A stretch of 9,575 bases of DNA from CAYMST01 sp964393115. Lineage in GTDB: Bacteria; Bacteroidota; Bacteroidia; Cytophagales; Cyclobacteriaceae. This document shows positions 1 through 6,411 of the stretch, piece after piece (position 1 is the first letter of the stretch; each line of letters begins with the position of its first letter). A program made the position numbers and the translations under genes. The notes beneath the pieces were generated by a model that had not been told where the DNA came from, made no database searches, and saw only the letters and a program-made list of their open reading frames with translations. The stretch lies in NCBI GenBank assembly GCA_964393115.1, contig CAYMST010000185.1:1-9575 (forward strand). Reading direction: 5' to 3'.

Positions 1-963
1 ACCCCAATGTCTTGGGTGATTATCGGTATCGGTGTCTTAATTGTACCGGTATTTTTTATTTATATAACCATCATTGAGAACATCCCGATTACTCTGCTAC
101 TATCTGTACTAATGGTTTCCTTTGGATTTGTTTTTTCCGCGGTGGCCGGGTATATGGCCGGGCTTGTTGGGTCCTCCAATAATCCCGTTTCTGGAGTTAC
201 GATTGCTACTATTTTATCTACTTCAGTTTTATTGCTACTCATTCTTGGGTCGAGTGATCCCATGCGTGGTGCGACTGGTGCCATCTTAGTGGGAGCAATC
301 GTGTGTTGCGCAGCGGCCATTGCCAGCGACAATATGCAAGATCTAAAAGCCGGACATATTTTGGGAGCCACACCGTATAAACAACAAATTATGCAAATGA
401 TAGGTGTTGTCTCAGGGGCTTTGGTGATTGCCCCTGTTTTAAACTCCCTATTATTCGCGCAGGGTATAGGAATAGCAACACCGGAACATCCGGAGCCGCT
501 AACCGCTCCTCAAGCTACTTTAATGCAAAGTGTGGCCAGTGGGATCTTTGAAGGTGGACTTCCTTGGAACATGATTATTGCCGGGGCAATTATCGCCGTA
601 TTTGTCATTCTAGCAGATATCAACCTAGAAAAAAGAAACGCAAACTTCCGAATGCCAGTGCTTGCGGTGGCCATAGGTATTTACTTACCGTTTGAAATGG
701 ATGTGGCTGTATTTATAGGTGGTTTAGTAGCACATTTTACAGCTAAGCGGAATGTAGGCCAGCAGTTATTACTATTTTCTTCCGGACTTATTACCGGTGA
801 AGCGCTGATTGGTGTAGTCTTCTCTGCATTTATCTATTTTGGTCTGGATAGTCTGTCTTTAGGATTTAAAGCAGATTGGTTGGGTGTATTAGTCATAGCT
901 GGTCTTATTACATACATGATATTCATGCCTGCAAGAAAGAAGGCAAAAGAAGTGAATAAATAG
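1..963 (+). CDS. OPT-family oligopeptide transporter, C-terminal half (5' end outside window)
   Basis: This inner-membrane transporter is expected to import small peptides, or possibly metal chelates, driven by the proton gradient. The reading frame is open from the first base, so the ATG at position 7 is probably internal and about half of a usual 600-700 aa OPT protein is missing. The visible part, about 318 residues, is highly hydrophobic with roughly eight membrane spans. It carries recognisable OPT features: the glycine-rich helix with VGSSNNPVSG near residue 54, then the SDNMQDLKAGHILGATP loop near residue 107, a segment conserved in this family. It ends in a short basic tail (ARKKAKEVNK). 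The stop lies 11 bp from the stop of the convergent ttcA gene, leaving no room for a conventional terminator between them. Family assignment is firm; the substrate is not determinable here. Confidence 0.88.
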   Translation, partial: TPMSWVIIGIGVLIVPVFFIYITIIENIPITLLLSVLMVSFGFVFSAVAGYMAGLVGSSNNPVSGVTIATILSTSVLLLLILGSSDPMRGATGAILVGAIVCCAAAIASDNMQDLKAGHILGATPYKQQIMQMIGVVSGALVIAPVLNSLLFAQGIGIATPEHPEPLTAPQATLMQSVASGIFEGGLPWNMIIAGAIIAVFVILADINLEKRNANFRMPVLAVAIGIYLPFEMDVAVFIGGLVAHFTAKRNVGQQLLLFSSGLITGEALIGVVFSAFIYFGLDSLSLGFKADWLGVLVIAGLITYMIFMPARKKAKEVNK

Positions 964-974
964 CCTTGTCCGGT

Positions 975-1745
975 TCAAAGTTTGGGTATGCTGCCATTCC
1001 ATAATTTTTTATCCAATAAAAAATTTGGGTCTGGGTTTTTTAAGGCATTGAATAAGCTAGACTTGATTTGAGTATTGTTCGCACTTAAATCGGTTAATAG
1101 TTTTTTTACGAACTGTCTTTTTAGTCCATCTTGGGAACCACAGAGATTGCATGGAACAATAGGCCAACCCTGGATTGAAACATATTCCTCAATTACTTCT
1201 TCATCAATGTTGCAAAGAGGACGAATTACTGCGATTTCATTCTCTGAGACATAGTGAGGGGCCATGGAAGCCAGCTGTCCTGAATAAAAGGCATTCATGA
1301 GGAACGTCTCAATCAAGTCATCTTTGTGATGGCCAAGTGCTAGTTTATTACACCCTTTCTTTTTAGCCAGATCATAAAGAACCCCACGTCGCAAACGGCT
1401 GCAAAGAGAGCAAAAGGTTTTGCCTTCTTTGATTTTATCAATTACCACAGAATAGGTATCCCTATATTCAATATGATGTGGTACATTCCAGTTATCAAAT
1501 AGATTAGGAAGTATATCTGATGGAAACCCTGGTTGCCCTTGATCGAGGTTAACGGCCAAAAGGTCAAACTTTATAGGGGCTTTTTTCTGAAACATTTGGA
1601 GAAAGTGTAGCATGCACAAACTATCCTTGCCACCACTTACGGCAATCATAATTCGATCCCCTTCTTCGATCATTTGGTAATCGGCGATAGCCGAACCTAT
1701 TCCTTTGTTTATCTTGTCAAATAATTGACGAACGCTAGTACCCAA
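975..1745 (-). CDS. ttcA: tRNA 2-thiocytidine (s2C32) biosynthesis protein TtcA
   Basis: This cytoplasmic enzyme adenylates cytidine 32 of certain tRNAs and replaces its oxygen with sulfur, using an iron-sulfur cluster. The 256-residue protein has the PP-loop ATP-binding motif SGGKDS at residues 37-42. It also has the C-x2-C pair C112/C115 (FCSLCSRLRRG), the GHHKDD segment at 138-143, and a second C-x2-C at 199-202 (PCNLCG). TtcA of E. coli uses an equivalent Cys pair plus one later Cys to hold the cluster. The start is TTG: no ATG precedes it before an in-frame stop, and the next ATG (residue 25) would cut off a segment that still aligns with E. coli TtcA (AIADxxMIEEGDRIM). The protein is shorter than the roughly 310 aa enterobacterial form, mainly at the termini. 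It is divergent from the cupin gene across 71 bp and convergent with the OPT gene. Confidence 0.9.
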   Translation of the reverse strand: MGTSVRQLFDKINKGIGSAIADYQMIEEGDRIMIAVSGGKDSLCMLHFLQMFQKKAPIKFDLLAVNLDQGQPGFPSDILPNLFDNWNVPHHIEYRDTYSVVIDKIKEGKTFCSLCSRLRRGVLYDLAKKKGCNKLALGHHKDDLIETFLMNAFYSGQLASMAPHYVSENEIAVIRPLCNIDEEVIEEYVSIQGWPIVPCNLCGSQDGLKRQFVKKLLTDLSANNTQIKSSLFNALKNPDPNFLLDKKLWNGSIPKL

Positions 1746-1764
1746 CTTTGAAAATTTCTTTCCG

Positions 1765-1772
1765 CAAAAATA
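1765..1772 (-). promoter_or_regulatory. candidate -7 box for ttcA
   Basis: Read on the minus strand this is TATTTTTG, an exact match to the Bacteroidota primary-sigma -7 consensus TAnnTTTG. It would start transcription roughly a dozen bases before the TTG codon, giving a very short leader. No clear -33 TTTG is seen at the usual spacing, so this is only a candidate. Confidence 0.35.
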
Positions 1773-1816
1773 GGCGGATGTTATTTAGAATTGCACGATT
1801 TTATATTTTAGAATAA

Positions 1817-2161
1817 ATGACACAAATTAGCTCCAAGCAGAATGTTGCTTCAAAGCAACTGGCTGATGGTATCACCGTATGGCCACATCATGATCAGGAT
1901 TCCTTTTCCGTAATGGAAGTTGAGTTTGAACCCAAAGCGGTGGAAGGACTACACTATCACGAAAAGTCTACTCAAAATATTTACGTGATCAAGGGGACGG
2001 CTCAGTTTACTGTAGATGGCCAGACGCACATTCTAAGTGACGGAGAAAGTATATTGATGTTACCCGGTATTCCTCATGGCGCCGAAAACATTGGTTCTGA
2101 AACACTAAACTTGAAAGTTGTTAGTCAACCATCTGCCACCAATGATCGAGTGGTCCTTTAA
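1817..2161 (+). CDS. small single-domain cupin protein
   Basis: This is a 114-residue cytoplasmic protein made of one cupin beta-barrel. Cupin motif 1 is GLHYHEKSTQNIYVIKG (residues 44-60), with H46 and H48 as metal ligands. The position normally held by the glutamate ligand is Q53. Motif 2 is LPGIPHGAEN (82-91), with H87 as the last ligand. The fold is therefore clear, but the metal site would be three His plus a Gln rather than the common His3-Glu. Small cupins serve as dioxygenases, isomerases or ligand sensors, and nothing here selects one; the neighbours do not help. The gene is divergent from ttcA, and its TAA overlaps the TAA of the next gene on the opposite strand (shared TTAA). No signal peptide is present. 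Confidence 0.85.
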   Translation: MTQISSKQNVASKQLADGITVWPHHDQDSFSVMEVEFEPKAVEGLHYHEKSTQNIYVIKGTAQFTVDGQTHILSDGESILMLPGIPHGAENIGSETLNLKVVSQPSATNDRVVL

Positions 2162-3432
2162 GTCTTTTGCTTTTTTTTCTTAGCGGCAGGAAATAAAATA
2201 TTATTTAAGATCAATCGATACCCTGGAGAGTTGGGGTGCAGGTTTAGATCCGTAGGTTCTTCGTTGACAAAGTGCTGGTAGTCCTCGGGGTCATGACCTC
2301 CATAAAAGGTCCAAAATCCCTTACCAAAAACACCATGAATATACTTGGCCTCATTAAGATCTTTATTTTCACCCATTACCACTACATCAGATTTGATGAG
2401 AGGTTTCTTGAAAGCAGTAGTTTGTCCCATGAAACCTTTAATCACTCTTAGGTGATTTTGCGTCAGCATAGTGGGAATGGGGTCCCACTTAGCGGAGAAC
2501 TCAAAAAGATTAAAAAAGTCATTTTTCTCAGTCATGACCAGCCTGGATCTGTTTTTGGAATTGGGACTAGTATCAATATTGGCATGCTCATATTCCATAG
2601 GGTTATGCTCGATTTTAAAGTTTTTAAAAGCAAAAGTTTTCTTAAAGTCCAATTTACTTTGCGCAGTACGATCCATCGGATCACCATCAAACATCCATTC
2701 GCAAATATCTAAACCTTCCGCTGATAACGCGATGTCATAGGTATCCGTAGCAGAGCACATGGCAAAAAGAAAACCTCCTGATGCCACATAATTTCGTATG
2801 TTTTTGACGACTGCAAGTTTTAAATGTGATACCTTATTAAAGCCATGTTTAGAGGCAGAAGCCTCATATTCAGCCTTTTGTTCCTGATACCAAGGCATAT
2901 TATGATAGTTTCTGTAGAACTTCCCGTATTGACCTGTAAAGTCTTCATGGTGAAGGTGTAACCAATCGTACTTTACCAGTTCCTCATTTATTACTTCATC
3001 ATCAAATACAACTTCGTAGGGAATCTCTGCGTAGGTTAACACTAATGTTACCGCGTCGTCCCACGGTTGTTTGCTTTTTGGTGAGTAAACAGCAATTTTT
3101 GGATATTTTTCCAGCTTCATCGCATCCATATTAGAAGAGGGACTTGCTATGGCCGTCAGAATGACGTTCGCATCTCCTTCGGAAATAACTTCATAGCTCA
3201 CTCCACGGATAAGGAGTTCACTTTCAAAGGTTGAGTTATGGGGCAACATAAAACTTCCACCACGGTAATTTAATAGCCAGTCTATTTGAATATCGTGCTC
3301 TAGAACCCAATATGCTATACCATAAGCTTTCAGGTGATTGGTCTGAGATTCATCCATAGGTATAAGAAGCCTATTTGCCTCGACACTAATCGCCAAGAAC
3401 ATCAGTAAGATGGGTATAAAGTGTTTACTCAT
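2158..3432 (-). CDS. exported Bacteroidota protein of the group labelled 'asparagine synthetase B'; function unknown
   Basis: This is a 424-residue protein with an N-terminal signal peptide (hydrophobic residues 5-17, likely cleavage after VEA at 19), so it acts outside the cytoplasm. I recognise the family from memory by RLLIPMDESQTNHLKAYG just after the signal, GGFLFAMCSATDTYD around C226, and FYGGHDPEDYQH at 376-387. It also has the closing NSPGYRLILNN and a very basic end, KKKKQKT. Bacteroidota relatives often carry the name asparagine synthetase B. I see no N-terminal Cys glutaminase domain and no PP-loop SGG-D-S synthetase motif, so that label looks unjustified. The layout, with one conserved Cys after a Gly-rich strand and a late conserved His, resembles class I glutamine-amidotransferase-like folds; this is inference only. 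The gene is divergent from the T9SS-like protein gene across 121 bp, and its stop overlaps the cupin stop. Confidence 0.75.
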   Translation of the reverse strand: MSKHFIPILLMFLAISVEANRLLIPMDESQTNHLKAYGIAYWVLEHDIQIDWLLNYRGGSFMLPHNSTFESELLIRGVSYEVISEGDANVILTAIASPSSNMDAMKLEKYPKIAVYSPKSKQPWDDAVTLVLTYAEIPYEVVFDDEVINEELVKYDWLHLHHEDFTGQYGKFYRNYHNMPWYQEQKAEYEASASKHGFNKVSHLKLAVVKNIRNYVASGGFLFAMCSATDTYDIALSAEGLDICEWMFDGDPMDRTAQSKLDFKKTFAFKNFKIEHNPMEYEHANIDTSPNSKNRSRLVMTEKNDFFNLFEFSAKWDPIPTMLTQNHLRVIKGFMGQTTAFKKPLIKSDVVVMGENKDLNEAKYIHGVFGKGFWTFYGGHDPEDYQHFVNEEPTDLNLHPNSPGYRLILNNILFPAAKKKKQKT

Positions 3433-3553
3433 TATAACAGAAATTAATTCCTTTTTTGATCAATAAAATTGAATCCCGATATTTATGCCTTTATTTACAT
3501 GAAAAGTCGTGATTGCCCGTTTTCTATATCGACTAAACGAATAAATTCGCTAG
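3433..3553. promoter_or_regulatory. divergent intergenic region, promoters for both flanking genes
   Basis: These 121 AT-rich bases separate two divergent start codons, so promoters for both directions must lie here or overlap the genes. I find no exact TAnnTTTG box on either strand. A small inverted repeat, CGAAT-AA-ATTCG, occupies 3538-3549, five bases before the plus-strand ATG. It could be a protein-binding site or a weak hairpin in the leader. Confidence 0.4.
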
Positions 3554-4402
3554 ATGTATCATAGATTAATCAAAAATATAACTTTTTGTGTTGTCTGCTT
3601 TATGCTTCTCTTGACAAGTTACGGTTCTATAGGGCAAGATCTTGATCAAATTGATACAATTGGTTTCGAGCAGACCAAATCTAACAGCATCCAGTTTGCC
3701 GGTGTTTACAAAGGACAAAGTTTATTTGTTCATAATCCCTATGATCGATCAAATAAATGCTTTTGCATTGATTATGTGGAGATTAATGAGCAGGAGTATG
3801 TCTTAAACTTGCAACTGACAGCTTTGGAAATTCCTTTTTCAGGCTTCGAAAAATACGTTCCTGTTAACATTGTAATTCATCACAAGGAAGGATGTACTCC
3901 TCAGATATTGAATAAAAACGCCGTTATTATCCATAGTAGTTTTAAGTTTCAAAACGTTAGTTTGAATGACTCTTCATTGGTTTGGAGCACCATGGGTGAT
4001 CGTTCCGATGCTGTTTTTGTGGTCTCTTACTTGAAATATGGGATTTGGCGGGAGGATACTGTTATACAGGCCAAAGGAGTTTTTGAAGGAGCCAATTATG
4101 GTTATGATGTACTCTTGAAAACTGGATCCAACAAATATAGAATTAAGTATGTTCTTCCAAACGGTCGGTATTTATATTCAAATGAAGTAGAAAATGTCTT
4201 TTATCCGGAACCAATTGATATTTACCCTATTGAGGTAGTTGACAAGTTAAACCTGAGCAGAGCTGTGAATTGGGAAATTGTCAACGAAGAGGGCAGAGTA
4301 TTACTACAAGGTAAGCTTAAAGAAATTCCTTTGCGACGCCTAAAGCCTGGACAATACTTTATACGCATGGACGAACAAACGGAGGGCTTTGTCAAAAAGT
4401 AG
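3554..4402 (+). CDS. secreted protein with T9SS type A-like C-terminal sorting domain
   Basis: This 282-residue protein is predicted to be exported by Sec and then carried to the surface by the type IX secretion system. Residues 9-24 form a hydrophobic signal segment with likely cleavage after SIG27. The central part contains FAGVYKGQSLFVHNP and a paired-Cys segment CFC near residue 70. It is followed by a beta-rich stretch (about 130-213) that looks like a fibronectin-III-type domain. The last 60 residues follow the T9SS type A tail plan: YPIEVVDKLNLS (about 224), a turn NEEGRVLLQG, then LKPGQYFIRM and a basic end GFVKK. The usual YPNP opening is altered to YPIE, so the tail is diverged. I know this arrangement from other Bacteroidota but know of no assigned activity, and no catalytic motif is visible. 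The gene converges on the GH5 gene with 4 bp between stops. Confidence 0.75.
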   Translation: MYHRLIKNITFCVVCFMLLLTSYGSIGQDLDQIDTIGFEQTKSNSIQFAGVYKGQSLFVHNPYDRSNKCFCIDYVEINEQEYVLNLQLTALEIPFSGFEKYVPVNIVIHHKEGCTPQILNKNAVIIHSSFKFQNVSLNDSSLVWSTMGDRSDAVFVVSYLKYGIWREDTVIQAKGVFEGANYGYDVLLKTGSNKYRIKYVLPNGRYLYSNEVENVFYPEPIDIYPIEVVDKLNLSRAVNWEIVNEEGRVLLQGKLKEIPLRRLKPGQYFIRMDEQTEGFVKK

Positions 4403-4406
4403 CACC

Positions 4407-5453
4407 TTATTTGAGTTCATTTAGATGATTTTTGATAATGCGTCCCAGCTCATTTGGTGTTCCATTCGTATTGATTAACGTCGGTGTCCAATCGTCATGG
4501 TATATCCACGCTGTCCAACCCATATTATTATGATCACAATGAGTCAGTAAGGGTAGCGCGTAATTTTCTGGTGTGGCAAAGCTACCGAGCTCATGGTCAT
4601 ATCCCCATTCTCCTAAAAATACGGGATATCTAAGTGCTAGCTCAGCTGTCCAAACTGTCCAATTATTACCTGACCAAGGATATGGATGTGTTTCATAAAT
4701 TACCCCTTCGCACGGAATCGGCCTTATCAATGCTTCTGATAAATCATAACCCCAATTGACTCCAGAAACCATAACTATAGCCTCAGGTTGTACATTTCTA
4801 ATCACATCGATAAGAGCCTCAGCTTCCTGTTTCCAGGTAGACCAATCAATAAATACAGGTTCGTTGAAAATACTGTACAAAACATGAAAATCATCCTTAT
4901 AGCGTTCGGCCGCCTCCTTGGAATACTTGTGTGCTAACTCCCGATTTGCATTGAAGGGGTTCCCTCGCCATGGTGGAGTATCTTTCCAAACAGGTAGTTC
5001 TGAGGCACCAGTTCGAATATTACCATGAGCATGATAACCGAGCAATATGTATATTTCAAGTTCTTTTGCCCATGCTACAATAGGATCTACATATTTTTCC
5101 AGGTAGCCGAGGTTATGCTGATACAAATCCGGATGCACCGGTATTCGGACGATGTTCACGTTCCATTCGTCAACAAGTACTTGTAAGGCCAACTTATCAA
5201 AATCCTCAAACTCGAATAAGAAATAAGGGTCAATTAATACCACGCCTTTTAAAGACACCGGAACGGTATCAGCACTGTAAATTTGGTTTTTGGAAATACT
5301 CAGCGGGCCATATTTAAATTGATGCTGTGCAATATTTGGAGTGGGCGAATTTAACCGCGGAATGATGTAAAACGGTTCTTCTTGGCGGTTACATGCGGTC
5401 ATGTATAATAATAGGTAGAGCAGTAAAGTAACTTTTACCCAAAGTTTAAACAT
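4407..5453 (-). CDS. glycoside hydrolase family 5 (cellulase-type) lipoprotein
   Basis: This 348-residue lipoprotein is predicted to hydrolyse beta-1,4-linked glycans (glucan, mannan or similar) at the cell envelope. Residues 1-20 are a lipoprotein signal ending in YMTA-C21. The residues after the Cys (NRQEE) are acidic at the end, as in Bacteroidota lipoproteins exported to the cell surface. The GH5 (beta/alpha)8 barrel follows: VRIPVH (R103), GYHAHGN (H141/H143), SIFNEP with the acid/base E198, YETHPYPWSG (H256, Y258), FLGEWGY with the nucleophile E282, and GWTAWIYHDDW on the last strand. All key residues are present, so it should be active. There is no carbohydrate-binding module and there are no SusC/SusD genes nearby, so it is an orphan rather than part of a polysaccharide utilisation locus. 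It lies 120 bp downstream of the K+ channel gene on the same strand. The exact substrate cannot be read from the sequence. Confidence 0.88.
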   Translation of the reverse strand: MFKLWVKVTLLLYLLLYMTACNRQEEPFYIIPRLNSPTPNIAQHQFKYGPLSISKNQIYSADTVPVSLKGVVLIDPYFLFEFEDFDKLALQVLVDEWNVNIVRIPVHPDLYQHNLGYLEKYVDPIVAWAKELEIYILLGYHAHGNIRTGASELPVWKDTPPWRGNPFNANRELAHKYSKEAAERYKDDFHVLYSIFNEPVFIDWSTWKQEAEALIDVIRNVQPEAIVMVSGVNWGYDLSEALIRPIPCEGVIYETHPYPWSGNNWTVWTAELALRYPVFLGEWGYDHELGSFATPENYALPLLTHCDHNNMGWTAWIYHDDWTPTLINTNGTPNELGRIIKNHLNELK

Positions 5454-5466
5454 AGTAGTAATTTAA

Positions 5467-5519
5467 GGTTTCCAAAGATTTTATATTCCAAAATTAAGAC
5501 CTCTTTACCTTTTGAAACC
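5467..5519. repeat. near-perfect inverted repeat in the GH5 leader
   Basis: The arm GGTTTCCAAAG (5467-5477) and the arm CTTTTGAAACC (5509-5519) match as an inverted repeat at 10 of 11 positions. The arm centres are 42 bp apart, about four helical turns. The arms flank the candidate GH5 -7 box at 5489-5496, as paired operator half-sites might. It is too widely spaced for a terminator, and no T run follows. Function is inferred. Confidence 0.35.
5489..5496 (-). promoter_or_regulatory. candidate -7 box for the GH5 gene
   Basis: On the minus strand this reads TAATTTTG, an exact TAnnTTTG match, and it would give a leader of about 30 bases before the GH5 ATG. A weak -33-like TTTC lies 17 bases upstream of it. 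If real, the GH5 gene has its own promoter and is not only read from the K+ channel operon. Confidence 0.35.
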
Positions 5520-5573
5520 AGATAAAATCAACAAAGTTTAGAGTGGTTCGTATGATCAATTTCTAATTAGCAA

Positions 5574-6407
5574 TCAACTATTTTTTTGCCCAACTCCACA
5601 TGAATGGCAGTAGTCTTGTTCTGGGTCTAGCAAAGCCGTTTCACAATTCGGACAATGTACAATTTCTTTTGTGCTCGTCTTATTTTGGCTATTAATTTCT
5701 GATGTTACGATCCCTGTTGGTACGGCAATAATGACATAGCCTAGTAGCATCAGTATTGCAGCAAATGTTTGTCCTAAAATGGTAGTAGGTGCGATATCTC
5801 CATACCCGACCGTAGTGATGGTTACAATCGCCCAATAAATACATCTTGGAATACTCGTAAAACCATTTTTACCATCTTCAATCAAATACATCATGGTACC
5901 GATGATCATGACAATACTCAATATGACCACCAAAAAAACAGTGATTTTATAGAGACTTGATTTCAATGCCTCGGCCAACACTTTCGCCTCCTGAAGGAAA
6001 CGAGGTAAGTGTAATATCCTAAATACCCGTAACAAACGAATAGCTCTAATGACAATCAGCATATTTCCGCCGGTGTAAAACAAGGTTAGGTACGTGGGGA
6101 CAATCGCCAAGAAGTCAATGACTCCAAAAAAGCTAAAAATGTACTTTATAGGTTTCTTTGAGCTAATTATTCGTGCGATATACTCAACGGAAAAAAAGAC
6201 TGTGAAAATCCATTCGGCTGTTTTCAAATACTCGTGATATACATCGCGGATTTCCTTGACACTTTCCAGCATGACCAACAGGATGCTGGCTATTATAATG
6301 TACAAAAGAAATAGGTCAAAATGTTTTCCAGCCTTTGTATCAGTACCAAAAATGATGGTATACAATGACGCACGAAAATGCGAGAACCTGTTTTTCTTTT
6401 GTGTCAT
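5574..6407 (-). CDS. voltage-gated-type potassium channel with C-terminal zinc ribbon
   Basis: This 277-residue inner-membrane protein is predicted to form tetrameric K+ channels. It has six membrane segments: S1 about 30-48, S2 66-82, S3 90-108, S4 116-134, S5 153-176 and S6 211-233. S4 carries arginines every third position (R121, R124, R127, R130), the mark of a voltage sensor. The pore loop ends in the K+ selectivity filter TVGYGD at 199-204. After S6 and a short linker comes a cytoplasmic zinc ribbon, C252-x2-C255 and C267-x2-C270. This replaces the RCK/TrkA or cyclic-nucleotide domain found in many bacterial K+ channels. The start codon is 4 bp after the stop of the NSS transporter gene, so the two are probably translated from one mRNA. 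Channel identity is firm; whether the ribbon gates the channel or only stabilises the tetramer is unknown. Confidence 0.92.
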   Translation of the reverse strand: MTQKKNRFSHFRASLYTIIFGTDTKAGKHFDLFLLYIIIASILLVMLESVKEIRDVYHEYLKTAEWIFTVFFSVEYIARIISSKKPIKYIFSFFGVIDFLAIVPTYLTLFYTGGNMLIVIRAIRLLRVFRILHLPRFLQEAKVLAEALKSSLYKITVFLVVILSIVMIIGTMMYLIEDGKNGFTSIPRCIYWAIVTITTVGYGDIAPTTILGQTFAAILMLLGYVIIAVPTGIVTSEINSQNKTSTKEIVHCPNCETALLDPEQDYCHSCGVGQKNS

Positions 6408-6411
6408 TCTA

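Noticed and set aside
60..371. 103-codon minus-strand open frame
   Set aside because: It is antisense to the OPT transporter segment, whose protein sequence is clearly family-like; no domain is visible in the antisense frame.
2452..2740. Two overlapping plus-strand open frames of 86-89 codons
   Set aside because: They lie antisense within the exported-protein gene, have no recognisable domain, and that gene is clearly coding on the other strand.
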